A DNA stretch of 17,681 bases, from the NCBI GenBank assembly GCA_905213725.1, contig CAJMJM010000025.1:1-17681 (forward strand), given 5' to 3'. Under the pieces are notes generated by a model. The model was given only the letters and a program-made list of their open reading frames with translations. It had not been told where the DNA came from and made no database searches. This document shows, one piece after another, positions 1-8,260 of the stretch. A program made the position numbers and the translations under genes. The stretch's first letter is position 1. The number at the start of each line of letters is the position of its first letter. The DNA comes from Collinsella aerofaciens (GTDB taxonomy: Bacteria > Actinomycetota > Coriobacteriia > Coriobacteriales > Coriobacteriaceae).

Positions 1-3000
1 TATGCATTCACGACCTTTCCGGTTTCGCGATCGAGTTTTTGCGAGACGACGCGACTGACGCCGTCGGCTTGCATCGAGACGCCATAGAGGACGTCAGCGT
101 CCTCCATAGTACGGCGCTGATGCGAGATAACCAAGAGCTGCGTATCGGAACGCAGCACATCGAGGGCTCCGATGAGCTTGGACAGGTTAGCGTCATCAAG
201 CGCCGCCTCGACCTCGTCCAGCACATAGAACGGAACCGTACGTGTGCGGTACACGGCAAAAAGCAGGGCGAGCGCCGTCAGACTCTTCTCGCCGCCCGAC
301 ATGAGCATCATCTTGGTGATGCGCTTGCCGCGCGGCTGCGCCACGACCTCGATACCCGTCTCGGCAGGATGCTCGGGATCGGTCATCTCCAGATGAGCCT
401 GGCCGCCCGGGAAGAGCATAGCGAAGATCTCGCGGAAGTTCGCGTCGACCTTCTCAAACGTCACCAGGAAGGCCTTCCGCATCTTGCGATCAATGGCCAC
501 CGTGATCTTGGTGAGCGCCTTGCGCGCGCTCTCCAGATCGGCCAGCTGCTCCTCGATGTAGTCGGCACGGCGCTTGAGCTGCTCGTACTACTCCATGGCA
601 ACTTGGTTAACGGGACCAAGGTTGTTGCTCTGGCGCACAAGCTGGTTGAGTTCGCGCTCGGCGGCATCGCGGTCCGTGGGCGCCGGAAGCATGAGCGCTG
701 TCTCGAGCACCGTCGTGCCATCGGCGGTAATGGCCTTAATGGCGGCCTCTACCTGCACCTCGAGCTTGCCACGCGCGACCTTGAACTCGTTTTGCGTGGC
801 AGAGGCGGTATCGACTCGCTCCTTAGCGCGGGCAACCTCTGCCTTGGCATCCTCGATAGTCTTCTTGAGCGAGGCCGAGTCCGCCTCCTCGAGCGAAGCC
901 TGGTCACGCAAGCGCGCGGCCCAATCCGACGCGCGCTCCAGCAGGGCCGAATAGCGCTCGTGCATGGGATCGACGCGCAGGCGCAGCAACTCGAGCGAGC
1001 GCGAGGCCTGGCGTGTTCCGCGGATACGGCGGTCGATGCCCTCCAGGCGATGCTCCAGGTCAGGCACACGGCCCTTCAGCGAACGCAGGCGTTCACTCGT
1101 CAAGGCTAGGCGGACCTTGGCGTCGGCGAGCTTGCCGGCAGCCTCGGAATCGTCACGGCGAACGCGGTCGAGTTCGTCGTTGGCCTCGGCAATCTGCAAG
1201 CCCAGATCGCTTGCCTGCGCGCGGGCCTCGTCACGCGAACGGGTGAGCTCATCAACTCGCGGGCGTGCAGCGCGAACGGCTTCGGAGGCCTGCTCGCGAC
1301 GCGTGGAGATGCGCACGCGCTCGACCTCGGCATTGTTGGCGCTTTGCTCCAAGCGGCCGATCTCGGAGAGCAGCGAGCGGCGCTCGCCCTCAAGACGGGC
1401 GATCTCGCCAGCGGCATCGCCCTCAGCGGCACGCGCTTCCTCAACGGCCGCATTGGCCTCGACGACCTGATCCGACACATGCTCAAACACAGCGGCCAAA
1501 TCGGGCTCAAGCCCATCCAGCTCGCGAATGCGACGCTTACGCTCCAGAGCACCCGACGCCTCGCCGGCATCGAGGCCCACACGCACCAGGCCGCCACAGC
1601 TTACGCGGGCGCCATCGGGAGTCACATAGGTCACACCGTCAACGACAGGCGCAGCCAGCGCGGCAGCCAAGTCATCGACCACGTAATAGCCGCCGAGCAG
1701 CGCCTCGACGACGGGTCCGTAGCCTGCACGCACGGACAGACGATCAACCAGGCGGGTACCGGCAGCGCCCTCAGCGGCGGTAGAGCCGCTCACGCCGCGC
1801 GTCACCAGCAGTGCTTCGCCCGAGGCCTTCTTTTGGTCCAGAGCCGCACGACCGGCACGCTCAAGCCTGGCGGCGTCATCAAACAGCAGCGCATCGATAT
1901 CGCCGGCGAGCAATTGCTCAACCAGGCCCTCAAGCTCGCGCGGGGCCTCCAGCACGTCGCCCAGACGACCCAAGACATCGTCGCCCAGCGCACCCACCAG
2001 ACGGCTCACGAGCGGCGAGCTGTCGGCCATGCGGGCATCGAGTTTCTTTTGGCTGGAAAGCTCCGAGCGCACCTCGGACAACTTGTTGCGCGCCTCGCTC
2101 TCGCGGGCACGCAGGTCCTTCAGGGCCGCGCGTGCCGTCTCGGTGGCCTCACGCGCATCAACCTGAGCCTGGCGCGCTTCCTCAAGAGCGCCCTCAAGCT
2201 CCTCGGCGCGGTCGCGACGGCTCTCAAGCGAGGCCATGACCTCCTCAAGCTGCTCGTCGATCTGCTCCAGGCGCGAGGCATACATGTTGTCCTCGACCTC
2301 GGCATTGCTCAGCGAGTCCTTCACCTTGGCGAGCTCGAGCGCGGCGTTATCGGCCACACGCTGCACATCGCGCTGCTCACGCGTGAACTGCGAAATCTGA
2401 TTGTCGAGCGCAACGCGACGCTCGTGGAGCTCAGCGGCGGCAGGACCAGCGGCGTCAACGTCCTCCTGGGCCTGCATATGCGCACCGGTCACTTCCTCAA
2501 GCTGCGCACGCGCGTCCTCGAGCTCCTCGACCACGCGACGACGCTGATGCTCGGAACTCGAAATCTGTCCGCGCATGTCAGACAGGCGCGACACCATGTT
2601 GTGGCCCTTTTCCTCGAGCAGGCGCATGTCGGAGTTAATGCGGCCGACCACATCTTGCATATGACGGCGCTGCTCGCCTAGGTCGCCCACAAACAGGCCC
2701 TTTTCCTCGAGCATGACCTGAAGCTTCTCGAGCTCGCGCTCCTTTTCGCCCATGCGGTACTGCGCAAGCTCCAGCTCGGCGGCACCTTCCTTGGAGCGGC
2801 TCTCCAGGTCGTTCCACTGCGACTGCAGCGAACGCAGCTCGTCGACAGCCAGCATCTGCGTAAGCTCGTTCGCACGCGAGGACAGCTCTTTGTACTTGCG
2901 CGCGCGATCGACCTGACGCTCCAACGGCCGCAGCTGACGGGCGATTTCCTTATTGATGTCGCGGGCACGCGTCAGGTGCTCGTCCATCGACTTAATCTTT

Positions 3001-3536
3001 TTGAGCGCACGCTCCTTGCGCCGCTTGTGCTTGGAGATACCGGCGGCTTCCTCGATGAGGGCACGGCGCTCCTCGGGGCGGCGCTGCAAAATGGCGTCGA
3101 GCTTGCCCTGGCTAATAATGGAATGCGTATCCTTGCCCAAGCCCGAATCGTGCAGGATGTCCTGAATGTCCATCAGGCGGCACGGACTCGAGTTGATGAG
3201 GTACTCGCTTTCGCCCGAGCGATACATGCGACGGGTAATGGCGACCTCGTCAAAATCGACAGGCAGCATATGGTCCGAGTTATCGAGCACCAGCGTGACC
3301 TCGGCGACACCCACCGGCTTGCGCGCTGACGAGCCCGAGAAGATGACATCCTCCATGGCCTGGCCGCGCAGCTGCTTGGCGCTCTGCTCGCCCAGGACCC
3401 ACAGAATCGAGTCAGAGATGTTCGATTTTCCCGAGCCGTTGGGACCGACGATGACGGTCAGACCCGGCTCAAACGTCATATGGGCGCGGTCGGCAAACGA
3501 CTTGAACCCTTTGAGCGTGAGGGACTTGAGATACAC
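1..3536 (-). CDS. smc: Chromosome segregation ATPase SMC, interrupted by an in-frame TAG; 3' end at window edge
   Basis: SMC forms the condensin-like ring (with ScpA/ScpB) that organises and segregates the nucleoid. The start is GTG at 3534-3536, with GAGG just upstream and a 10-base gap after rnc. The N-terminal head has Walker A GPNGSGKSN at residues 31-39, followed by a long coiled coil. A globular hinge spans about residues 505-660, then a second coiled coil. At codon 983 (588-590) the frame meets TAG in a context reading VAME-stop-YEQL, where the family normally has VA.EEYE. The same frame then stays open for 195 codons to base 3. These encode the whole C-terminal head: ABC signature MSGGEKS near 284-305 and Walker B/D-loop DEVEAALDD near 190-225. 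The last two bases give TA of a codon, probably the true stop. Total length about 1178 codons is normal for SMC. A protein ending at the TAG would lack half its ATPase head. Confidence 0.95.
588..590 (-). other. In-frame amber codon in smc
   Basis: TAG lies between ATG GAG and TAC GAG CAG, inside the conserved VA-x-E-E-Y-E segment that opens the C-terminal half of SMC. The expected residue is Glu, and GAG to TAG is one substitution. The frame is intact on both sides, so no indel is involved. Confidence 0.9.
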
Positions 3537-3546
3537 GGTTCCTCGC

Positions 3547-4272
3547 TTAAACAGGCTTCTTGTTGAGAATCACGCCGTTGGTGGTGTAGCCCATGCGGTC
3601 AAGCGCCTCGAGAGCAGCGGCTCCCTCGGCTTCTTTCTTTGAGGAGCCGGAGCCGCGACCCTGCCGGATGCCATCGATCAAAACCACGGCGGTAAAGGTG
3701 GGCGCATGCGCCGGGCCCTCGGAGCCAACGAGCTTGTACGCCGGGGGCTCGTGACCGTCGGCTTGCACACACTCCTGCAAAAACGACTTGGGGTTCGCAG
3801 GATGCTCGGCACGCTCGGAAGCCAAATGCGGCTTAAGCGTACGGTGAATGAACTCCGCCGCGGCATCCCAGCCGGCATCCAGGTACAGCGCTCCCACGAG
3901 CGACTCGTAGACGTTCTCGAGGGCCGAATGCAGGCCGCGCGCACCGGTACCGGTCTCGGAGGCACCAAAGATGATGATGTCGTCGATGCCCAGCTCGTGA
4001 GAAACCTCGGACAGCGTAGCACCCGAGACAAGCGACACCTTCAGGCGCGTGAGCTTGCCCTCGTCAAACTCCGGATAGGACTCAAACAGGGAGCGTGCGA
4101 CCACAGCGCCCATAATGGTATCGCCCTAGAACTCAAGGCTCTCATAGCTGGCTGAAAGCGGCTGGCCCTCGACTGCCGAGGGATGCGTGAGTGCCGCGCG
4201 CAGCAGCACCTTATTATTGAACTCATGGCCCAGGATTTCCTGGGCGCGCGTAAGTCGGTCGGATAAAGCCAA
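3547..4272 (-). CDS. rnc: Ribonuclease III, interrupted by an in-frame TAG
   Basis: RNase III cleaves double-stranded RNA in rRNA maturation and mRNA decay. The best start is TTG at 4270-4272: AAGGAGG lies 8 bases upstream, within the end of acpP, and the gap to the acpP stop is 3 bases. This gives 241 codons, normal for the family. The catalytic signature reads SLEF-stop-GDTIMG at codons 45-55, where the family has LEFLGD. TAG (4126-4128) thus replaces the Leu of FLGD at codon 49, between the metal-binding Glu47 and Asp51. An internal ATG at 4113 would make a protein without these residues, so it could not be an active nuclease. The second metal site has Glu123, but the residue usually Asp (E. 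coli D114) is Asn120. The C-terminal third is a double-stranded-RNA-binding domain with the GSGSSKKEAEGAAA signature. The stop is TAA. smc follows 10 bases downstream. Confidence 0.93.
4126..4128 (-). other. In-frame amber codon in rnc
   Basis: TAG stands where the near-invariant Leu of the RNase III FLGD signature is expected. The only Leu codon one substitution away is TTG (T to A at position 2). Reading frame and homology continue on both sides. Confidence 0.9.
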
Positions 4273-4275
4273 GAC

Positions 4276-4518
4276 TTAGGCCTCCTTGGCAGCTTCGATA
4301 GCGTCGACGGCGTCGGCGACAGAGTTGAGCGAGAGCAGGGTCTCGTCATCGATCTCGAGGTTGAACTCGTCCTCGATAGCCGTAACCAGCTGCAGGCGCT
4401 CGAGCGAGTTGGCATCGAGGTCGTCAAAGGTGGTCTCCTCGCTAATTTCGGCAACATCGACGCCCAGAACGTCAGCAGCGACCTCGGCGATCTTGTCGAA
4501 GATTTCGGAGCGGTCCAT
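4276..4518 (-). CDS. acpP: Acyl carrier protein
   Basis: This small acidic carrier (80 residues) holds growing acyl chains on a phosphopantetheine arm for fatty-acid and phospholipid synthesis. The start ATG at 4516-4518 is chosen because GAGGAAG precedes it by 4 bases; an in-frame reading further upstream has no family similarity. The prosthetic-group site is DLDANSLERLQLV with Ser38. The residue before it is Asn37, where most ACPs have Asp (DSL motif). The helix II region after the Ser and the length fit AcpP. The stop TAA lies 3 bases from the rnc TTG start, and the rnc ribosome-binding site sits inside the acpP end, so the two are probably translationally coupled. plsX is upstream, separated by 124 bases that hold a long palindrome. 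Confidence 0.96.
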   Translation of the reverse strand: MDRSEIFDKIAEVAADVLGVDVAEISEETTFDDLDANSLERLQLVTAIEDEFNLEIDDETLLSLNSVADAVDAIEAAKEA

Positions 4519-4554
4519 AGCGCTTCCTCTCATAGTGCATGAATACCAAAAGAA

Positions 4555-4576
4555 TGGTACCGCCCGGGCGGTACCA
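4555..4576. repeat. 22-bp perfect palindrome between plsX and acpP (terminator or operator)
   Basis: Each half reads TGGTACCGCCC, and the two halves are perfectly self-complementary. On the minus-strand transcript it would fold into a 9-bp stem with a CCGG loop, followed by TTCTTTT, which resembles a moderate intrinsic terminator after plsX. As DNA it is an ideal dimeric operator, 37 bases before the acpP start. The sequence alone does not decide between the two. Confidence 0.75.
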
Positions 4577-4589
4577 AGACACGGTTCTG

Positions 4590-4595
4590 ATTCTA
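4590..4595 (-). promoter_or_regulatory. Possible -10 element for acpP-rnc-smc
   Basis: TAGAAT (5/6 match to TATAAT) on the minus strand, 72 bases before the acpP start and just upstream of the 22-bp palindrome. No convincing -35 hexamer is seen at 16-18 bases, so this is a weak candidate. If it is real, the palindrome would lie in the first 30 transcribed bases. Confidence 0.25.
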
Positions 4596-4642
4596 CCCCA
4601 CGGCGTGCACCGCGAAGCACATAACAGCGCTCTAACTCGCTC

Positions 4643-5662
4643 TTATAAAACGATACCATCCATAGAGTTGGCGACGTTCTCGACCAGTCCGGCGCGCACG
4701 GCTTCGGCCGCCGCGAGCGTACCGTTTTTAACAGCCTCGACCGAGGTGGCGCCATGACCGATCAGGACCACGCCGCGCAGGCCCAGAAGAATCGCGCCGC
4801 CCTTGGCGTCGCCAGAGAGCTTGGCCTTAATCTCGCGCATCTGCTTTTTAATGAGCAGCGCGGCGATCTTGGTGCCGAGCGATGACATAAAGACGCCCTT
4901 GAGCTCCTGTAGCAAAAACTTGGCAGCACCCTCGGTGGCCTTGAGCGCAATATTGCCCGACATGCCATCGGCAACGACGACATCGAAGTTACCTGAGGTG
5001 ATGTCCGTTCCCTCGCAGTTACCAACAAAGCCGGGAACGGCGGCTTTCATGGCCGGGAAGCAGGCCTTGGTAAAGTTGGAGCCCTTCTCGTCCTCGGTGC
5101 CGTTGGCAAGCAGGCCCACGCGGGGATGCTCGATGCCCAGGACGACGCGGGCATAAGCACTACCCATCTGGGCAAAACGTACCATGTCATCGACCTCGAC
5201 ATCGGGGTTGGCGCCCATATCGCACAGCACCGTCAGACCGCCGGCGCGATTGGGTAGCGCATTGGTCAGACAGGGGCGCACCGGCTGCTTCTTGCCTTCG
5301 GCCTGAAACCTAAACGGCGTCACGTAGGCGGTGGCAGCGGCGGTCATGGCGCCGGTGGAGCCGGCAGAGAAAAACGCGTCCGCATTACCCTTCTTGATGG
5401 CACGACACGACAGCACGATCGACGACTTGCGTTTAGTCATCACGGCGCGAATGGGATCGTCATCCATGGCGATAACGTCAGGTGCCTCAAGGGCCTCAAC
5501 ACGTGCATGGGAAGCGGCAAAAGGGTTGCCGATTTCGGCGGGGCCAGCTGCCAAGACCTCGATATCGGGATCGGCGGCAAGCGCAGCCTCGATACCATCG
5601 AGAACAACCTGAGGTTTCTCGTCTCCGCCCACAACGTCTACACAAACGCGAACGTTACTCAT
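4643..5662 (-). CDS. plsX: Phosphate acyltransferase PlsX
   Basis: PlsX converts acyl-ACP and phosphate to acyl-phosphate, the donor for glycerol-3-phosphate acylation in phospholipid synthesis; it is a peripheral membrane enzyme. The start is the ATG at 5660-5662, because AAGGAG (5670-5675) is 7 bases away. Another in-frame ATG at 5666-5668 is too close to that site. The 339-residue product opens with VCVDVVGGDEKP, the PlsX N-terminal motif (VDxxGGD). It contains FFSAGSTGAMTAAA (phosphate/acyl-binding loop), LCDMGANPDV and GVVLIGHGATSVEAVKN near the C-terminus. Length is typical. The stop is TAA. It follows rpmF, as in many bacteria, but a terminator-like hairpin lies directly before its ribosome-binding site. 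No fab genes follow; acpP is next. Confidence 0.96.
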   Translation of the reverse strand: MSNVRVCVDVVGGDEKPQVVLDGIEAALAADPDIEVLAAGPAEIGNPFAASHARVEALEAPDVIAMDDDPIRAVMTKRKSSIVLSCRAIKKGNADAFFSAGSTGAMTAAATAYVTPFRFQAEGKKQPVRPCLTNALPNRAGGLTVLCDMGANPDVEVDDMVRFAQMGSAYARVVLGIEHPRVGLLANGTEDEKGSNFTKACFPAMKAAVPGFVGNCEGTDITSGNFDVVVADGMSGNIALKATEGAAKFLLQELKGVFMSSLGTKIAALLIKKQMREIKAKLSGDAKGGAILLGLRGVVLIGHGATSVEAVKNGTLAAAEAVRAGLVENVANSMDGIVL

Positions 5663-5677
5663 AAACATGCTCCTTAT

Positions 5678-5709
5678 ACAAAAATGGCCGACTCATTGAG
5701 CCGGCCATT
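5678..5709 (-). terminator. Terminator-like hairpin between rpmF and plsX
   Basis: On the minus strand AATGGCCG pairs with CGGCCATT, extended inward through a G-U pair and CTC/GAG to a 3-base loop. It is followed at once by TTTTTGT. The opposite strand has no U-tract on its far side, so the orientation matches rpmF transcription. The T-run ends 2 bases before the plsX AAGGAG, which suggests partial termination or attenuation rather than a full operon end. A second small inverted repeat (GTTCC/GGAAC, 5713-5726) lies just upstream. Confidence 0.7.
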
Positions 5710-5749
5710 GTGGTTCCATTTGGAACGGCATCGCATCCAGAGTATACCG

Positions 5750-5929
5750 TTACTCGGTAACGATAACCTCGCGGTCCTTGTAGAAACCGCAGCTGGGGCA
5801 CACGTGGTGCGGAAGCTTAACAGCGCCGCAACGGGGGCACGTGGACTGAGCCGCAGCCGAGATCTTCATGTTGGCGGAACGACGGGTGTGAGTGCGGATA
5901 CGACCCTGCTTTTGTTTAGGTACGGGCAT
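5750..5929 (-). CDS. rpmF: 50S ribosomal protein L32
   Basis: L32 is a small zinc-ribbon protein of the large ribosomal subunit. The 59-residue product starts MPVPKQKQGRIRTHTRR, the standard basic L32 opening (AVPK..). It has two CxxC pairs, CPRC at 31-34 and CPSC at 44-47, that form the zinc site, and ends REVIVTE. The ATG at 5927-5929 is preceded by AAGGAAGG. The stop is TAA. It follows yceD by 64 bases and precedes plsX, the classic yceD-rpmF-plsX arrangement. At 59 residues it is easily missed by length-filtered ORF calling. Confidence 0.97.
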   Translation of the reverse strand: MPVPKQKQGRIRTHTRRSANMKISAAAQSTCPRCGAVKLPHHVCPSCGFYKDREVIVTE

Positions 5930-5993
5930 AGTGACCTTCCTTATGAACTATCCAGTGTGGCGATTACGCGCAAGTAGCGATACTACCACAGTT

Positions 5994-6548
5994 TTACTCG
6001 TCAAGCTTGAGATTCTTCAATGCTGCAAATGGATTTTCCGTGGCCTCGGCCCATTCGGCCTCGGCTTGGGCAGCACAATCACATTGCTCGACGTTGAGAT
6101 TGCAACCGCAAGTGGGGCACAGACCGCGGCAATCGGGCTTGCAGAGCACCACGAACGGCGTGTCCATGACGACGGCGTCGTTGATGGGCTCACCCAGATC
6201 GACGATGCGGTCCTCACCCAGGAGCTCGTAGCCGTCCTCGTAGGCCTCGGGATCCTCGGGCTCCTCAAAGAGGTAGAACTCCTCAATCTCGCCAGCGATA
6301 TCAAACGAGGCGGGCTCCAGGCAACGGTCGCACTCGCCGGTGGCATGCGCGCGAACCATACCCGTGAGCAAGACACCGGTACCGGCATTGGTAAAGACAA
6401 CGTCGTAGTCAATACCGTCCTGTAGCTGGTACTCCTTCTCGCCCACCGTGTACGTGGCGACATCGACCTTACCGGTCAGCGGATACGGATCTCCAGGAAA
6501 CTCGAGCTGCTCGGAAAGATCGACGGTAACGCTCGGGAACTCAGCCAT
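5994..6548 (-). CDS. yceD: YceD/DUF177 family protein (23S rRNA accumulation protein)
   Basis: The DUF177/YceD family is usually encoded next to rpmF; in E. coli and plants members are linked to 23S rRNA accumulation, though the mechanism is unclear. The 184-residue product begins MAEFPSVTVDLSEQL. It has the family Cys motifs: CDRCLEP in the middle, and a C-terminal CKPDCRGLCPTCGCNLN, probably a metal site. An acidic segment lies between them. The ATG at 6546-6548 overlaps the TAA of the upstream gene as TAATG. No good ribosome-binding site is visible, so translation is probably coupled. The stop is TAA. Confidence 0.9.
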   Translation of the reverse strand: MAEFPSVTVDLSEQLEFPGDPYPLTGKVDVATYTVGEKEYQLQDGIDYDVVFTNAGTGVLLTGMVRAHATGECDRCLEPASFDIAGEIEEFYLFEEPEDPEAYEDGYELLGEDRIVDLGEPINDAVVMDTPFVVLCKPDCRGLCPTCGCNLNVEQCDCAAQAEAEWAEATENPFAALKNLKLDE

Positions 6549-7045
6549 TACCACTGACCATTCTGTTGGGCGGCACCCTCGTTGAGCTGCTGACGGCAAC
6601 GGGTAACGGTGCCGGTCAGGCTCTTAAGGTTCTCCTCCAGGTGCGTAAAGACCTGCTCTGCGTAGTCCTCGGCGGCATAACGCGTCTCGCGCTCGTACTG
6701 CTGGGCACGATCGCGGATGTCGTCGGCCTGCTGCTGCGCAAGGCGGACGATCTCCTGCTCACCGGCAATGGTGAGGGCCTGCTGCTGAGCGTCAGCGATG
6801 ATGGAATCGGCCTGAGCGGCGGCGGAAGCCATAAGCTCCTCGCGCTCCTTAAGGATACGGCGGGACTTCTGCCACTCCTCGGGATAGCTCATGCGGATCT
6901 CGTCGAGGATGTTGAAGAACACGTCGGCGTCGATGACCTTGAACTGAGCGTTCTTGCCGAAAGGCGGCTTGGCTTCCTCGATCAGCCCTTCGAGCTCATC
7001 GACCAAGCTGACGATCCTATCGCCAGGAAAATTCTCGCCCGGCAT
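6548..7045 (-). CDS. SepIVA-like coiled-coil septation protein (DivIVA superfamily)
   Basis: The 165-residue product is mostly coiled coil rich in Ala, Gln and Glu (about residues 60-145). It is preceded by the block FKVIDADVFFNILDEIRMSYPEEW, given here only in part of its wider context. This layout, a short globular N-terminal region, then REELMASAAAQADSII and long heptads, resembles mycobacterial SepIVA (Rv2927c), a cytoplasmic septation factor. There too the gene sits directly before the DUF177 gene and rnc. No membrane segment is present, so a cytoplasmic scaffold is likely. The ATG at 7043-7045 is chosen over an upstream in-frame ATG because AAAGGAG lies 6 bases before it. The stop TAA overlaps the yceD ATG. 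The name rests on architecture and neighbourhood; a generic ATP-synthase-B-like coiled-coil annotation is also possible. Confidence 0.72.
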   Translation of the reverse strand: MPGENFPGDRIVSLVDELEGLIEEAKPPFGKNAQFKVIDADVFFNILDEIRMSYPEEWQKSRRILKEREELMASAAAQADSIIADAQQQALTIAGEQEIVRLAQQQADDIRDRAQQYERETRYAAEDYAEQVFTHLEENLKSLTGTVTRCRQQLNEGAAQQNGQW

Positions 7046-7113
7046 CCGGTCTCCTTTCATAGGTAACATATCATTGTGCTAGTTTACCACATGCCACCAG
7101 GCAATAAGAAACG

Positions 7114-7611
7114 TCACGAAAAGCGATGTTTGAGCGCTTCGACCACGTTGGACGGGACAAACGTCGATACGTCACTGCCGAGCGAGGCGATCTGGCGAAC
7201 GACCGAGCTCGAGGTATAGCCGTACTGCGGCGCACTCATGACAAAGATGGACTCCAGCTCACTATCCAGGCGATAGTTAAGGTCGGCCTGCTGCAGCTCA
7301 TACTCAAAGTCGGTCATGGCGCGCAGACCCTTGACCACGGCCCCCGCCCCCTGCTCACGAGCGAAGTCGACCAAGAGGCCGGTAAAGGGCAGGACCTCGA
7401 CGCCGTCGATATCACCGAGCGCCTCGCGGGCCAGCGCCACGCGCTCATCGAGCGTAAACGTGGTGCCCACACCGTTTTTACCCTGCGACTCGGCAACAGC
7501 GACGATCACGCTGGGAAAGATGCGTCGGGCGCGGCGGATCACATCGATATGGCCAAACGTGATGGGATCAAAGGTGCCCGGGACGATCACGCGGTTGATG
7601 GTGTCATTCAT
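7114..7611 (-). CDS. coaD: Phosphopantetheine adenylyltransferase
   Basis: CoaD adenylates 4'-phosphopantetheine to dephospho-CoA, the penultimate step of coenzyme A synthesis in the cytosol; CoA supplies the arm that activates AcpP, encoded 2.6 kb downstream. The 165-residue product has the nucleotidyltransferase motif PGTFDPITFGH at residues 11-21 (T-x-G-H type). The substrate loop is GLRAMTDFEYELQQADLN, and the C-terminal motif is YTSSSVVRQIAS. The start ATG at 7609-7611 has AGGAGG 6 bases upstream and overlaps the rsmD end by 8 bases (ATGAATGA); a longer in-frame reading upstream is out-of-family. The stop is TGA. 68 bases without a clear hairpin separate it from the sepIVA-like gene. Confidence 0.97.
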   Translation of the reverse strand: MNDTINRVIVPGTFDPITFGHIDVIRRARRIFPSVIVAVAESQGKNGVGTTFTLDERVALAREALGDIDGVEVLPFTGLLVDFAREQGAGAVVKGLRAMTDFEYELQQADLNYRLDSELESIFVMSAPQYGYTSSSVVRQIASLGSDVSTFVPSNVVEALKHRFS

Positions 7612-8260
7612 GGGCGTCCTCCTGAAACGTCGTGGCATCGGTGTTATCAGCATCGGTGACGGCACTAACGCCCTCACCGTCGTCATCGCCGACCCAACGA
7701 AGCAGGTCGACCGAGGTAATGCCGTAGCGCTTCTCACGTACAGTCTCAAAGCCTACCGGATGCGCGCCCGCATCGGCGGCGGCATGCTCAAACAGGGCAA
7801 AAGCGCCAGGTGCAAGCAGACCCTGCTGAGCCAGGTTCTGCAGCAGTTCCTCGACCGGCTCGGCACCAAAAGCATAGGGCGGGTCGAGCAGGACCAGATC
7901 AAAGGGGCCGCCCGGTACACGACCGCGCGAGGCACTCGCCAGCATGTCGCCCGTGACCACGCGCCAACGCGCACGGTCACGGCAGAGCGACTCGATATTC
8001 TTGGTAATGAGCCGCGCGGCGTTGCGATCGATCTCAAACGTCGTGAGCGAGCGGGCCCCACGAGAGAGCATCTCTAACCCTAAGGCACCGGAGCCGCCAA
8101 AGGCGTCCAGCACACGGACCTCGTCCAGATCGAAATCGAATGCCGACATGACCATAGATGCGCACGCCTCGCGCACGCGATCAGTCGTGGGGCGGGTGAC
8201 ATCGCGACCACGGGGCTCCTCGATCTTACGACCGCGCCATTCGCCGCCGATGATTCTCAT
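7604..8260 (-). CDS. rsmD: 16S rRNA (guanine(966)-N(2))-methyltransferase
   Basis: RsmD methylates G966 of 16S rRNA using SAM. The 218-residue protein opens MRIIGGEWRGRKI, typical of the family. It carries the SAM-binding motif DAFGGSGALGLE at residues 52-63 and the catalytic DPPY motif at 126-129. The last 30 or so residues are acidic and poorly conserved. The ATG overlaps the recG stop as ATGA, and the GAGG of the recG end serves as ribosome-binding site. The TGA stop overlaps coaD. rsmD-coaD pairing is common across bacteria and supports both calls. Confidence 0.95.
   Translation of the reverse strand: MRIIGGEWRGRKIEEPRGRDVTRPTTDRVREACASMVMSAFDFDLDEVRVLDAFGGSGALGLEMLSRGARSLTTFEIDRNAARLITKNIESLCRDRARWRVVTGDMLASASRGRVPGGPFDLVLLDPPYAFGAEPVEELLQNLAQQGLLAPGAFALFEHAAADAGAHPVGFETVREKRYGITSVDLLRWVGDDDGEGVSAVTDADNTDATTFQEDAHE

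Noticed and set aside
39..2681. Long plus-strand open frames (up to about 445 codons) opposite smc
   Set aside because: They mirror smc codons in a GC-rich coiled-coil gene, have no family similarity and no ribosome-binding sites; typical antisense shadows.
4519..4755. Longer acpP reading frame extending upstream to 4755
   Set aside because: The extension crosses the palindrome and the plsX end, has no ACP similarity, and a good ribosome-binding site supports the ATG at 4518.
7046..7113. Promoter or terminator between coaD and the sepIVA-like gene
   Set aside because: TTGCCT and TAAACT occur but with a 12-base spacing; no stable hairpin with a T-run is present.
7612..7749. Longer coaD reading frame starting at 7749
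   Set aside because: It runs inside the rsmD coding region in another frame; the AGGAGG before 7611 and the CoaD N-terminus fix the start.
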